A DNA stretch of 64,000 nucleotides. It comes from Dermanyssus gallinae. Taxonomy: Eukaryota; Arthropoda; Arachnida; Mesostigmata; Dermanyssidae. The notes beneath the pieces are model-generated. The model ran no database searches. It saw only the letters and a list, made by a program, of their open reading frames with translations, and was not told where the DNA came from. The stretch lies in the NCBI GenBank assembly GCA_003439945.1, contig QVRM01002187.1, positions 58,547-122,546 on the forward strand, written 5' to 3'. Positions within the stretch are counted from its first letter, which is position 1. Each line of letters begins with the position of its first letter. Position numbers and translations under genes: made by a program. Shown here in pieces: positions 11,951 to 47,218 of this stretch.

Positions 11951-13080
11951 CGCTTCCCGCTACCATATACATACGGCGTATACCTAATCTTATATAATAG
12001 TAATAGAGATTAATAATGTTAGTAAAATACATGATGCACACCGGGCGTCATTGTTAAAGCTACGGTAGTAAGGGACCCACAAACCCACTAAAATCCAGTC
12101 GTACGCTTTGCTCCTTTTCGGGGGTGGCCGCAGTAGTTTCCTCGCAAGATTACTTCACTTAGCCACTCTATCTTGCCATCGAGGCTGCTCGACTTTGTGC
12201 CACGGTTATTTTCGCCTCGGAGACAAATTCTGCGAACCTTCTTAACATAAACCAGGATTCATTACCCTTGAGGAGACCCTCTACAAGAGATTGGCATGTC
12301 AGGGAACTTCCCTGTCTACAAGAGATTGGCATGTCAAGGAACTTCCCAGTCTGGTGCCATGTACTACGAATGTTTAGAGACGGTGCCGAGAGTCGGTTGC
12401 TTCTCTGATCCGCGGGCGGATTTTCGCTGCTTCACTGAGGCGTTGGCAGCTGCATTTGCTGCGTTTTGCTTCATAGCGCACATGGGGCGTTCCTGTTAGA
12501 CTCCTGTTCAGGATCACGCCCAGGTACAGGACCATGGGCGTGGGTGTTGTTGGGTTCGCTTCCAGGCGTAAGGAAAATCTTGTTTCGATTTTTGCCGCCA
12601 CACTGAAACGACGCAATGACGGCAAGATGTTTGTAAACTTCGTCGTTCTATATCACTTCACCTGGATGTTTCTTAGAGGGCGGAGCTCAATGAGCTAAAT
12701 CATGGCAGTATCTTATTGATGAGTAACTCCTCGGCGTTGTGCTTTATTTTGAGGTTTAGATCCTCGCGTAAGTTTAGATTCTGTGGAAGGCGCTTTAGGC
12801 TGTTTGAAAATATTGCTTCCCTTAGCCATTACGAGAACTAGCGTGTGGTGGTGTAGCCAGATACAGATACTTCTTGCAGGCGAAAAAACAAACTCCCGGG
12901 GAACTGTGAGGCTAAGTCTAAGCACTCCTTCGTAGGCTATATTACACAGGGTTGATCCCAGCAAGGACTCCTGTGGCACCCCGGCTGTGACTGCATAGTC
13001 CACGCCTTCGTTCGTAGATGCTTGAATTTTTAGGTACGAGGCTAGGGTTTGTCTTAAGTAGGGGATATATATATATATAT
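11950..13080 (-). mobile_element. R1-like LINE relic (RT palm/thumb and 3' UTR)
   Basis: On the minus strand, about 13060-12860 encodes RT residues YLRQTLASYL...AVTAGVPQESLLGS then NIAYEGVLRLSL; the FADD-box region is destroyed. About 12600-12380 encodes VLYLGVILNRSLTGTPHVRY and EAKRSKCSCQRLSEA, the usual YLGV block after the palm. The 3' UTR motif cggtagtaagggacccacaa is at 12063-12100. Two roughly 35-bp tandem units lie inside at 12283-12352. It is broken by stops and frameshifts. Confidence 0.75.
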
Positions 13081-14012
13081 ATATATATATAATGAAGATC
13101 ATATCGTTTGTTAAGGGTACGTCAAAAAGTTCCACACGAGTTTTCCGCGTCTGGCAAAGAGTTAAAAAAATATCCTGCTTAGCTAGGAGGTTTAAATGTA
13201 TTTACATCTATATATCAAATGTGTCAAATATCTACTATATTCATACCGATGACACACATGTATATATATACATTCATTCCAAACCAGGATGTCGTTTTGG
13301 CAGTGATCGTCTGGGAGAACGTACTAGGTTTCGAACGTTCGGGAAAGTATCCGTTTACTTCTTCTGGTGAACTGCAAGCACGTCTGGTTATCCATTAGCT
13401 AGATTTGGCGTCTAAGTAATTGGACTCGATTATGGTTTGTGCCCACTCACATCATTGGCCTGTGCCGCATAAGCTGTAGGGACAGTCTACTGGACCCGGC
13501 GAGATTCGGTGACCGTCTCCAAAAAGATTTCTCTCTCTGTCTGCCGTTTCCTTTCCGTGCCATTGGGCCGCTCGTACTCGAGCAAGAGGCACGAATACAT
13601 GCTATTCTACTTAATACGCTATTACGCCTATAAAGGAATCATGAACGCATGAATGAATACATTGTTGAAGTTATGTTCTCCTCGCTCATCGATTTTACGT
13701 TGAATTCGCCTTTGCCTACAAATTTCGGTATGGGATGTCCTGCTTCGCAAGTTGGGTACAGGGCACACATACGAACGCAGAAACCAACATACATAGAAAA
13801 CAATTGTGCACCTATTTGAATATATATGTCCTAATGGAGGGCACTTAGTTAGTAGATATTGGAACATGATACATTGGTGGTATGGATGCTTAGGTATATA
13901 TATATATATATATATCTCGACAGTATAATATTACATTCCTCATTCCAGGGGCGAGTTCGTCCTATCTGACCGATATAAGGCCTAACAATAGTCTCTTGTC
14001 TTTTATTTATAG

Positions 14013-33918
<19,906 letters not shown>

Positions 33919-36466
33919 GACATCTGGTGATCGCCGGATAACTTAGGCAGACGCCGCTTTGGGATGGGCTCGCCCCACCCAAACTCTGCCAATCCTGCTC
34001 CTTCTCGTCGTCATTCTTCTATCAGCTCATCGAAACTTCAATACTAACCATACTAGCAGTACAAGCAGCAGCAGCAGCAATAGTAATAGTAGTATTTAGT
34101 ATCCGTAGCAGAAGTACTAGTAAAAACTGCCCAAAGGAAGGAATAACGCCCCCCTGGAAATGACGCGGGGGCCTGCTTTAAGGCTCCGTGCCCGTTCTTA
34201 CAATGCCCCCGTGTGGAGGTCCGTCTACCAGCGTTTCTATCGTTTGGCAGAGACCAAATCCACACGTAACAAGCCACGGCAAGTCAACCAAAGAAATGAT
34301 AGAATGGCCAACAAGCGACGCTGTAACCATACGCACCTGCTTTCTCTCTATAAGAAAAATGAGGAGTTTGCAATGTCACCGTTGTGTGAGAACCTGTGGC
34401 CGCCCATTCGCCCTAAATGCTAGAGATGCAATTTATATATATATATATATATATATATATGCCCATGGACACCGGGGATGCAACGTCATGCGCCCGGTGC
34501 AACAATGCCAGAGAATCGTCTATAACATTTGTACGGTATGTCAGTCTATCAAAGATTTGACTCTGCAATCGAAAGCTACTGAAGATATCATACATCCTCT
34601 AGAGATATCATCGGAATTCATCACCGTCAAAGTTTGCACTTGTCTTTCGCGAAGAGGTTTCATGTCAAGACATTCAGGTTCTTCGTCGATATTATAATAT
34701 CGACGTTGTATAGGATTTTGTGTGCGCAGTAAGCGCGTAGTTCTAAGAATCGATGTCTTCGACTGAAAAGCTTTGATCATTTACATGTGTGCTTGTGAAT
34801 CTTGTCATGGCGTGACGTATCTCCTATATTAATTACCACAATGTCCAACGCGACTTTAGGGATGTCCAGGGGCAGATTCTGACCTCCTGTTCTGACAAAC
34901 GACGAAACTTTACTGACCTTACCAGATGGTCAGATGGTTATAGCAGCCACAGTCTCCTTCATAGAATTGGCGCTCATCCGTTTCTACAGTAAGAATAGCA
35001 CAACTAAAAAATGCCGCCAGACTGAGCACGATTGTGCACGCAGTTACACTACTAACTAATATTGGCGACAAAACTACAACACCATCCAACATCGAACTAC
35101 TTACTAGTCTACGTACATTAGGCTATACTGGTAGCTCCAGGTAACAGCTTGCATTGCTAAAATTCGAATCTAGTTGAAGCGGCTAGACATATGCGATCCA
35201 CGTCGTAGGTACACGTCCCGTAACCGTTTGGTTTGCGAATGTCAGAGCCATGTCACAGTCGATCATCATCATCATCTATATTGTGAGCCAGAGCAAAGTC
35301 ATCTTATCCCCACGAGGGGCTAGTCGTGTACTCGAGATGATTTCTATTAATATTATTTTTATTATTATTATTATTAGAACTGCTGATGCTGCTACTACTA
35401 CAGCTACTACAAGTTTTTCGACAAGAAAAGAAGTGTTTAGACTTTAAACAGTAAAAATTCAGTCTCAATCAGAACCAAGAGAAGTGGGCGGGTAGTTTGT
35501 CCGACGATCACCGAAGTCCCGTAGTCATTCTCAAACGAGTAACTATTGAACTCGTTTTTGATTGTAGTGTTAGACGTTTTCCTACCGCGCAGATCCTTTT
35601 AACTCTGGCATAACTCGCGCACTTGGTTGCTAGATTGTGTGTGAATGTGCAATGTGTGTCTGCGAGGTATGATTGAGCGCATGAAGTGAGAGGCCTGAGT
35701 TGTATAGAACGTAATAACGTGGATGATAGATGAGTGCAGAGATCAGAACGAATACCGAGGCCAAGCGAGGTCTGCTCGGGCCTGCGTGAAGTTCAGAACA
35801 AAGTCATCGGGTCAGTCAGTAATGAAGTCACCGTTGTTGAATTGCTGCTGAAGCCACTTAGTGAGACGTATCTAAATTAAGTGACAAATACATATTATAT
35901 AATAATACACCTACACGCACCTACACACACATATATACATCCAGTAACAGCAATAAATAACAACCACGACGACAACAACAATAACAACAACAACTGCAAC
36001 AGCAAACTGGTAATTAAGAGAGTTGGATAGCAAACAACTCTTATTATAGCAATCAACGTGAATATGAAGCGTGATTTTGTTTAGTGAGGATCTTTTTGCG
36101 CTGCAGTTATGGTGCCGATGTCGCGATGTGTTACCTAGTGTGGCAGAGCGGAATAACAAGGCGACTTTTAGTAAGAGTTATTCTTCGTCTTTTGCCCTAT
36201 GGCTCAGTGATAAAAGATCAAAGCAAGCTACGCGGGAACCCTGCGTAAGGTCATCTTGCTCTAAATATTAACCATTATTATCCCGTCATCATCATCATCA
36301 TAATACGCGGGTTTGCTTGAAAGCATTGTAGCAGAATAGCCAACGTATTTTGCCCAGTTCCCGAGTGGTAACCTTCTCCCGCAGTGAAATCCAATCTACT
36401 GTCAAACAAAATAATTCTTCTGAATTTATCTGTATCCGCTCATGTGTTGCGATTTACTACTTTGCG

Positions 36467-36500
<34 letters not shown>

Positions 36501-36832
36501 GCTCTGTAGAACCCTTCATGTTGTGAGTTGTGCCGGCGTTACCTGCATGTTACCGTGCTAGAAAGTGGTTACTGTCCCCTGGGCATGTTTAACTCTCACA
36601 AACATATAAACGCAGACAAAGCACATAGCATACTATTATGGTTTTAAGAGAACAGAAAAAATGTACTGATTTTTTGCGGCCGTTTATTTTCTTGGTCATG
36701 TTGTGGTTTTTGTTGTTGTCGTTAAGTTATTTTTGCCAGGAAGGCCGACCGCCATTAAGGATGATGAAGATAAAAGAAATATAGTCATATTCATTGTACA
36801 AGTAGTAATGGTAATATAATAGGCATGGCTTA
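33919..36832. other. 3' flank of the ceramidase gene; no further gene recognised
   Basis: It contains CAG/TAG trinucleotide runs (34060-34100), a short (TA)n at 34435-34460, and a 22-bp perfect palindrome at 34684-34705. ACA/CAA runs lie at 35920-36000. (TA)n lies at 36471-36499. No clear polyadenylation signal was chosen. Confidence 0.45.
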
Positions 36833-36996
36833 CCTGGGAAATTGCCGAAGCGTGTTTGTCGATGAACTACCCAAGAATCTAGGCCATGGCGAGAATCTCT
36901 GTTCCATTGTTCGTAGTCAGTTAACGAGTCAGAATACGGAGCAGAGAGAGGGCACTGCTTAATATGATTTCTATTTGTTGTCTTTGTAATGGCAGC
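36833..36996 (-). CDS. candidate internal exon of an unrecognised gene
   Basis: On the minus strand an open frame reads SDSLTDYEQWNRDSRHGLDS then WVVHRQTRFGNFP and ends at a consensus donor, CCCAG|GTAAGC (36832). The residues look like a constrained protein segment. The acceptor is uncertain (36996 or nearer 36955). I could not name the family or find partner exons. It could be a last-but-one exon of a small gene between the two main genes. Confidence 0.35.
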
Positions 36997-37017
36997 CGAA
37001 CGTTGAATGGGGTACAC

Positions 37018-38377
37018 AACAAATGATATATCGGTGATGCATCAGTCAGCTATGCGACTGCCGCTAAATATATAGTTATGTCATAGTTTATTTTGCTGAA
37101 ATAATTATTTGTTGCTTTATCATTGTCAAGGTACATTTTTGAATATTTCATGATTAATATATATATATATATATACTGCGGCGTAGGTGTGTCGTGTGTT
37201 TACCACTTAAAGCAATCATCCGTAGAAAAACTACTTGCGGACGCTCTCCAATTTTCATTGTATGGCCAAACAAATAGGTTTTAATAAAATCGATAGCCTT
37301 TTGTAAATTACGTGTGCAGGGTTTTTCTTTTTAAAGCTATTTGGTACTTCGAGGACGGTAGGGTTCTCTTGTAGTTTAGCTGATATGTGCAGTGTACTTA
37401 GCACAATCAATTCCAATCAGTTTCCGCCGTTTTGCGGACTGCATAGCTAATCCTGATACTGTTTAATTGAACTAGTGTACGTATTAGGAAACACATCAAA
37501 CGTACTGCTGCAGTATTCCTGCTGCTATCTCACCACGTACTCTATGAGATGTCTAGTCTCGGTAAATTAAACTGTCGGCGAGGGTGAATGCCATCGCTAT
37601 GCTATGCCTATCTTAAAACTTGAGAAAAACTCGGCGACGTGCGTCCCACTACATGTTATGTTAATGTACATTTCGCATTGAACGAACATTCTTGTGAAAC
37701 TAGTTTCAGCAAGCGTTCTTCCATGAATAGTATCACAGTGACCAACATTTTGGAGAACTGACCTAACGGTTCACTCATTCCACGTTATCAGCGTCGAACT
37801 TCAGCATCACACTAAGCAACGGCGTTCATCACCCTTTGCTCTCTTACTGGTAGCGTTGCTTATAGCTGCATTAACTACCTACGCATTTAAGTTTGAGTTC
37901 CCTCGTATTCATTATATCATGGCATAATGCTGGTAAGTCGGCTACACGTCACCGCCCCGTTAAAGACAGAAATGCAATGATGTTCTTTCTAGCCGCCGAA
38001 CGAGTTTAGGCTGTACCAACAAACAATTGATGACATCGATTGTTAGCGTCTACGGACGAGGGCACGCTATTGAGATTCGGGCTTCAACGCTAACGCTTAA
38101 GCAGTCTCTCAATAAGAAGAAGGTCTTGACGGAGTTCGGGGGGTTCGAGCTGAGATACACCTTGTCCGCCTGCTAGGAGGCGCCGCCTATCTGACGAACC
38201 TGGCCTCTCGATCGTCAGCGTACTACCCGTTCCCGCGCTGAGAGAAGGACTACATCGAGTACTATTGCTAACGCAGTCCTTGTGCACAAATAGAGAGCTT
38301 CGGTGGGCGAACGACACAACTAGATACGTGTCGTTAATAAGCAACCAGTTCGTTTAGCACACAGCTGCATCGTTGTC
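37018..38377. other. no confident gene
   Basis: Short (TA)n at 37158-37176. A minus open frame at 38090-38344 (ending ...PPELRQDLLLIERLLKR) is protein-like but unassigned; see the neighbouring candidate. Confidence 0.4.
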
Positions 38378-38605
38378 CTAACGTCCCGCGTGCTGCCAAT
38401 GAGAGATCTGCGTCGTTAATGAGCAGAGCGTGGTTGAGTGTGCTTTTGATGGAAGCGGCAGGTTTGTGGACCTTTGGTTCGGTTTTCGGCTCTCATCGTA
38501 GCACGCTTGCATCTTTTCGAGCCAATCAGGAGGCAAGACCCTCGTCCGTGGCAAGTTGGAGTTAACAATGGACGTGAGCAAACGTGGTGAAGCACTGTTT
38601 CAGTC
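38378..38605 (-). CDS. candidate exon or pseudogene fragment, unknown
   Basis: On the minus strand an acceptor-like tttcctgtgactgaaacag leads into a frame reading ASPRLLTSIVNSNLPRTRVL, PPDWLEKMQACYDESRKPNQ and on to a stop after QHAGR. A different frame continues with protein-like text to 38090, so a frameshift or small intron is possible. No family recognised. Confidence 0.22.
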
Positions 38606-38779
38606 ACAGGAAATCTGGAAACTCTTTCAACTCGGTAACGAGTCAGCAACACAACCAGCGTGTCGACTCGCTGAGCGTGAATTTGATTTTGCAAGTAGTA
38701 CGATAGTGGTTAGTATCTAGCGTGTTTCTGGCAATTCGGAGCTTTGCCTAAGCATATTAAACTTGGGAGTCTTTTTTTT

Positions 38780-39300
38780 AAGGACTAACTGGAAAATGTA
38801 GTATGCACACGCGGGCACCACCGCAGGGAACTCGTCTGCAAGTGTAGGCCGGTAGTGTGGGGCTCCAACCCACTAAAAACCAGTCATGCCCCAACGCCCG
38901 TCAACGATCGGGAACTGCACAAACATAACTTCAAACGATCGAAGGGCGAGAGTAGTATAAGCATTTAGCTATCCCGGGATGCCCCGCGGGATGATGTCAT
39001 GCAGTAACGGTTTTTCTTCTCTTTGGCGTGCAGGATGTTCTCCATGGTGCGATCATTGCTGGTCCAGTCGTCGCGTGACTTAATCATAAGCTGTATGATC
39101 GTTCCAAGAGTGCCGTCGTCACTCGCCCTAGGTAGACCCTGCACGCTGAGAGGTCCGGCCCATTCCGGGCACCACAAGATTGTATGTTCAGGTGTGTCCT
39201 CTGTTTCGCTTTGGCAGTAGTACTTGCAGAATGGAGATGTGGTTTTCCCAATTCTGAACTGGTATGACTGCAAATCACCGTTTCTGGTACTTGCTGGAGT
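38780..39300 (-). mobile_element. R1-like LINE relic (C-terminal zinc-like region, 3' UTR, 3' end)
   Basis: Minus-strand frame about 39273-39020: YQFRIGKTTSPFCKYYCQSE, TEDTPEHTILWCPEW, the C-terminal Cys/His motif (CxxxC...H...C) of R1/I-type ORF2. The 3' UTR motif is at 38855-38900 (ggtagtgtggggctccaacc). The 3' end, read on the minus strand, is gtgcatactacattttccag followed by ttagt near 38785. Confidence 0.75.
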
Positions 39301-41066
<1,766 letters not shown>

Positions 41067-41268
41067 TTAGAAGGCTTCATGCATTTCCTGCAGCTGCTTC
41101 ACGGCGAGGTCTACAGGCAGGTTGAAATGGATTGACGAGAGCCGCTCGAGCGAGCGAAGTGCGTCCTCGAAACCCGTTTTTCGCACGTAGCTCCACGGTG
41201 CATAGTGACGTTCAACGATCGGCTTGCAACGAAGTATCATCTTCAACCACGCAACCAGCCGCTTCTCG
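41067..41268 (-). CDS. RUNDC1: RUNDC1 terminal coding exon (end of RUN domain and stop)
   Basis: The acceptor acgcttttag precedes 41268; C completes Asn657. It encodes EKRLVAWLKMILRCKPIVER, HYAPWSYVRKTGFEDALRSL and ERLSSIHFNLPVDLAVKQLQ, then EMHEAF and TAA at 41069-41067. The C terminus is the most conserved part of the protein compared with vertebrates (LSRLSSLKFSLPVDLAV). Confidence 0.96.
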
Positions 41269-43030
41269 CTAAAAGCGTTTGCAATCGAGAACACATAGCA
41301 GCACAATTATTATTATTATTATTATTATTGTCCTCACCTCCCTGAAACATGAAAAAGCCTATTCCACTATGTACACGCATACGCTATGTCATCAGCTATA
41401 CAGAAAGAACTCCTACATATTGAAATATTTAATGCGCTTTCTTCTCTTCGGGGCGCCTCTAGACACACAACTTTTTCGACAAGAAACTAGCCACCGTCTT
41501 TTGCTGGCTTAAAAAGTAGTGCAAATTTGAAAAGCAGAACTTTTGGACCACCGGTTTAACGACGCAAACATTTGAGTTCTTCAGTGGACCCTTAAATAAG
41601 GTCATTTCCGAGGGCCTGAGTACAACGTAGAGTTCCGAGACAATTGCTATGTACGTATGAGGGGGTGCGGAGAAAGACGAGCTCAGTAGTTTCACGAGTC
41701 TTACACTAGTCGTCGCTAACCCCCCGCCGGCAACCGACGCATGTGCCTCAAGCAATGCCGAAACCTCCCTAACATAAGAAGGAGAAGTAGCAACAAAGCG
41801 TAGAACGTAGTAAAAGTAAAGCTCGAATAGAGAGAGAGAGGCTCACTTGAGCGCCGCGCAGACGAACGCCTTGAAGTGCGTGTCGGCACTTCGCCGCAGC
41901 GGTGTGTGCGAGCAGACGATATTGTGAATGACGCCGAGCAGCGTCTTCCTGGAGCTGGCCCCGTTCACGATGTTCAGATTGAAGCTTTCGGAGAGCTTGC
42001 GCGCGGGCGTCGCGTTGTACTGAGGCCCGTTCTTGAAGAAGTAGTACTTCAGCACGAGGTCCCAGACGTGCAACTGTGACGAACCCTGGCCGCCCGGCCG
42101 ACTGGCGAAACAACCCATCACGGCGGGCAGCAGGCTTCGCGATGACCCGTTCTCGAGGCCGTGCTGAAGGAGGTCCCGGAGAGCGCCGGCAAGGCCCTTG
42201 CGCACGGCCATCGTCAGCTGCTCGTTGTACGCTGACTCGGCTTGGCTCTAATAGTGTAGAGACGCATGCGTGACGCGATGCACACATGAGCGTTATTAAT
42301 TAGACATTTCGTTGGGTGTCTCCACATATTGATTGCCTGGGCACCATGTCTTACCATAGAAGGCCATTAATAGCATACAATCAGATATTTGAGTATTTTG
42401 ATGGCTGTCAATATGTCTGTCTACACACGGGTCTTAAGTTAAGCTTAGAGCCTCCATCCGCTCAGGAGCTGGCAGTCTGCGCCGAGTGACATGCTTACAA
42501 CTTAGCATACGAAAAACATATAAAGACTATGTATGTCTACGTTAATATTAGACTTAAGGAAACGTCACTTCTTGTGGGTTAGGTTTTTCAGAGGACGGAC
42601 TTTTGAAGCGATCTTCAACATCGGCCTTTGTCTGCCTTACCTCTTCCCACCGAAAATCTAACAAAAGCTGTTTTAATTAGTGCTATACACTATGTAAACA
42701 TAACACTCACTCTCACGTAACTTGAAGTTAGACCTAAGAGAACACTAACTTGTAAAAATCTGCTCTCTCTCTCTCTCTCGCTTAAGTGAGTAAATCTTAA
42801 CGAATTATTCGAATAAAGCTGTTAAAGTTCACAAGCAACGTTGACCAAACTAGTTACCTCGTCGCTTTCGCTGGCATAGTCGCTATTCGAGCTTTGCCGC
42901 GCCTCGGCACTCTCGACCTCACGAAGTACTTTGTCAATGGCAATTTCTAGCTTTGCTCGCATGTCACTGAAACGGGAGAATCAATAGACAATCACTAATA
43001 GGCCGGCGATGTGCGATATGTATGTGTCGA

Positions 43031-43072
<42 letters not shown>

Positions 43073-43817
43073 GGGGTACAAACAAGTTTTTTTCGGTTTT
43101 GTCCGTAGAGAATCACTAAAAAACCGGAAAAACTTTTTGGTAGACCCAATATATATATATATATATATATATCTGTAGTATCGTATTCGTTCTGACGCGA
43201 AGAGTCACAGGTTCGACCACCGCCGTGCAACACACGTCCTCTCGAAGCTATCGTTAACTAATATTTGCAGATTTGCTGTAGTGTTAAATTAAATATGAAA
43301 ATAAAATTGAGTGATTAGCCTAATCTTCAGATCAACGGCAGCAGCAACAACAACAATAACAACAAACAACAAACGACAACAACAGCAACAACAACAACTA
43401 TGATTGTTGTTCTCACCCCCAATGGTTGCCCTTGGCAGTGGCCTTCATAGCGTTGCTTCGAAACGTGCCCTGGCCACCACCACCACTACTGCTTCCACCA
43501 CTGGTTGCTGCCGAATTTCTCGAGCCGCATGAGCCGAAGTGAAGCATGGCGAATAGCTGCAGGATGGCCGTCATGCGCTCGACGACGCGTTCACGCTTGT
43601 GGCGTTCGTCTTCGGACGTCGACGAAGCGGTTCGACGCATCGGGCGTCGAACCCGAGGCGGATGCTTTCGACAGCCACCCGCCATTGCGTCGAAGACGGG
43701 CGTGACGCCCACACCAGCGCCGCCTGCGCCGCCCTCTTCGTCCGTCGTGTCCGTGTCGGTGCCGACTGCTTCTCGATTCTGCACCGTGACAGCGACCAAG
43801 AGAAACAACAGCAAAAG

Positions 43818-43848
<31 letters not shown>

Positions 43849-45278
43849 AGTCAATTAAATTTAGGTAAAATAAATATGATGACATAAATAAATGTAAGCA
43901 CTAGGATGTGGCTAATAAATGAAAAAAAAAACGCAAAAGCAGCAACGTAACAACAACAACAACGATTCGATCCTAGACGTTCCGGCTCGTTAGGAGTCTA
44001 ACGACATATTGTAAATAGCTGAAACACTTCGGTGGGCGACGCACTTGAGTTTTGTGCGCTGTCATTGTACACACAATATATTGTATTGCTAAAATATCAC
44101 AATAATATGACCTTATATTGTATTGTCACAACAATATAATACAAGGTCGCCTTTATTTCGCATTTGCATAACGTACAGCTGTAAACAGCTGCATAAATTA
44201 GCATATAAATAGAATTCCATCTGCCCGACAGTGACTATTGTCACATCAGGCAGGTAGGACACAGTTTGGTCACAAGGATTTGTTATGAAAAAACAGTCCG
44301 TATAAAAGTGCAGCCTTTCCGACAATAGCCGGTTCAACGGCATGCTCCCATTCGATGTTCACATCACGTCCGCATACATGCTGACACAACAATTAAGTTG
44401 ATCGAATCGTTGTTCATTCCAGAGAGAACGAATCCGCAACCTTCTGCGTTATCTACAAGACATTATTGCACGCTGCGGCCTGTTGCAGCTATTTAACACG
44501 AAATGTGGACGCAAAAGTCATCAACAACAACACGCAACATCGGCAAACTATAAGAAGAGTACCACCGAGCAACAACGCTGGTATCAATGCCAGCACGCTC
44601 AGAAACAAGAACAACAATGACAGCAACAACAACAACAACAGCGATAACAAACCACGATCATGTGTACTGCAATTCCCGTGGATTTAAGGCGATCTTGGCA
44701 GCTGTAAAAGCGGCGGGGCGGAGTCCAGGGCGGCCTATCTGTTTCTCTCCCTACGTCTACTTATTCTGTCGATAGCCACATTGAGTGTTTATGCGATAGA
44801 GATTGAGCGAATAGGTCAAAGCCACACAGCGAACGAACAGGCTCGAGCGAGCATGAGAACGGGAGATGGAACGGTTTACGCTGAACTACTGGACGTGGTC
44901 GGCGCAAGCACGCTTGCAGTGCTAACCCGTCCGTACAGCCAGACAGGCAAACAGGAGAGCAGACAGGCAGACAACAATGGGCCCTCGCCCAACTCACCTG
45001 CGTGTGCGAATCGCAGGTGCAAGAACAGTTGGCATTGACAACGGTCGGCGACATCGGCCGTTCCTGGTGAAGAAACTCGATGTACCTCTCGAGGTCTGTC
45101 ACCTGCGTTCGCAGCTGCTCCACAAGCTGCTCCTTGACCTTCGCCGGATTGACGAACTGAACAAAATGCCGCAAACGACCGGCAAACAACAGCAACGGCG
45201 ACAACAACAACAACACATTACCATGATGGAACACCTGAAGCGTCCCTGTTCCCTTGCAAATCACACATAGACACACAC

Positions 45279-45313
<35 letters not shown>

Positions 45314-47166
45314 CAACCAAGGTCCACTTTAGCTGATATCATACATGTATACCAACCTGCCAATATTTAATAAATCAAAGTTGCATGGACTAACATTTTT
45401 TGTATAAAGTACTCGCTATACAAGGAAAGGTGCTATACGAATATTTGAATTGCCCCAGAAACGACCCGCATGCACTCACTGAAATGAGAAAAAAACTCGT
45501 CATGTGCTGCACCTTAACGTATATATATATATATATATATATATATACTGACAAAAACATAACGCTATTTATTGTTAAAGTCCATACACGTATCCCATAC
45601 ATACACCCATCCTACATGTTTATGTAAGAAGGTTTGACGTTAGCCATTTAGAAAAACATGAATGACGAGCACGTATTATCTACCTCCTTGATCGCGGCGT
45701 CGACCTTTTGCTTGAGCTCTTCGGATGTCAGCACCTCGATTTCAGCGAGGTTGAGCGCCATGCGCGACTTCAACTGCTCAAGAATGAAGTTCTGCCTCTC
45801 AAGAAGCACGTTCGAAGGCAGCCCGCCGTCGCCGGTCTCATAGGCGTACGTCTCCAACTCTTGAAGTTGACTTCGAAGACGGTTCATCAACTCTTGTTGT
45901 TTTCGCCGCTGCTGTTCAACGGCTTCGTCGGGAGATGTCGCCAACTATTTGACAGCAATAAACAATCATCTTATCAAATAGGGTGCGAATACATCGTATC
46001 TGCACGCACTAAGCGCACTTCAGCTGGCACATCTGTCCTTAAATCCGAAAATACGGGGGGACTATAGGGGTGCGTACCTATAATTAGGTATTCACTGTTT
46101 CCCCAATTGCTACGAATCCTCATCTTGTCTACCACTGCTTGGCCAACTTCATATCAGTATTGAAGATACTTGTACTTCGGTCAAAGCCAAAGCAATTAAA
46201 GCTGTTCATACGAAGCAGGACAATGATATTGCTGTATGAATGTTATGTAAGTGGTACACAGGAAAGGACAGGAAGATAGAACCTTACCGGAGACATCACC
46301 TCCCTGGCATCTTCCGTCGGCTCTCTGAGATCTGGCACCCCTCTAAAGGCAAACTCTTCCAACTCCTTAAGTAGTGCCTGAAACCAGCAAACAGTACTGT
46401 TTTAGATGCAGTTGATACCATCACGTGTTTGACAGAAGAATACAACATTAAGGAGAGTGTTAAAGAAAGTGTATCACATGTAGCGTACATTTTCTCAAGC
46501 TAGATTAATTAGTGTCTTTGTCGGTTAAAGTAGAAACGATCATGTGCTTTTACATACGATGGCGCATTTCACAAAATTTGGCATATTTCGTCTACTAGAC
46601 AAATGTGAAAACAGTTCCATCCTTGATAAAAATAATTCAGCAAAAGAGCGCCTGCACTTATACTATATTACCCGGATTTGCCTATGTGCATGTTGATCCG
46701 GACTACTCCGCTAGCGTTTACCTAGCATTTGCACGTATGGAGTACATGCACGTATGGAGCCTTAATGTTACAGACTACAACAATGCAACACCACTTGCGA
46801 GGGACACTTCAAAGTGTACGTACACCTAATAGATTATAAGTACCCTCACAGTAAATAGATCGTTCCTCATCTTTATCATTTATGGTCGGTTTGAGACACC
46901 GTTATGAACCACACATGTGTTCAATGGCAACGGTTACAGGAAAGACAGCAGTGATATTTGAGAGAATCGAGCGCCAACCAGAAGATATAAATTGCCGTGA
47001 GGCGTCGGTATTCTCATAGAGCAAAGTCAAGGTAGTTAATTGGTGCTTTCGTCGTCTCTCTAACGTCGCCAGTAGATAAACGGTGCTCCAAAGAGCCACC
47101 TGGAGACAGATATCTCACCACGTTTGCTTTATGCGGTATATATATATATATATTTATATATAGATA

Positions 47167-47218
<52 letters not shown>

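Noticed and set aside
41769..42287. 172-codon minus-strand frame overlapping RUNDC1 exon 8
   Set aside because: Out of frame with the conserved RUN-domain reading; a shadow of GC-rich coding sequence.
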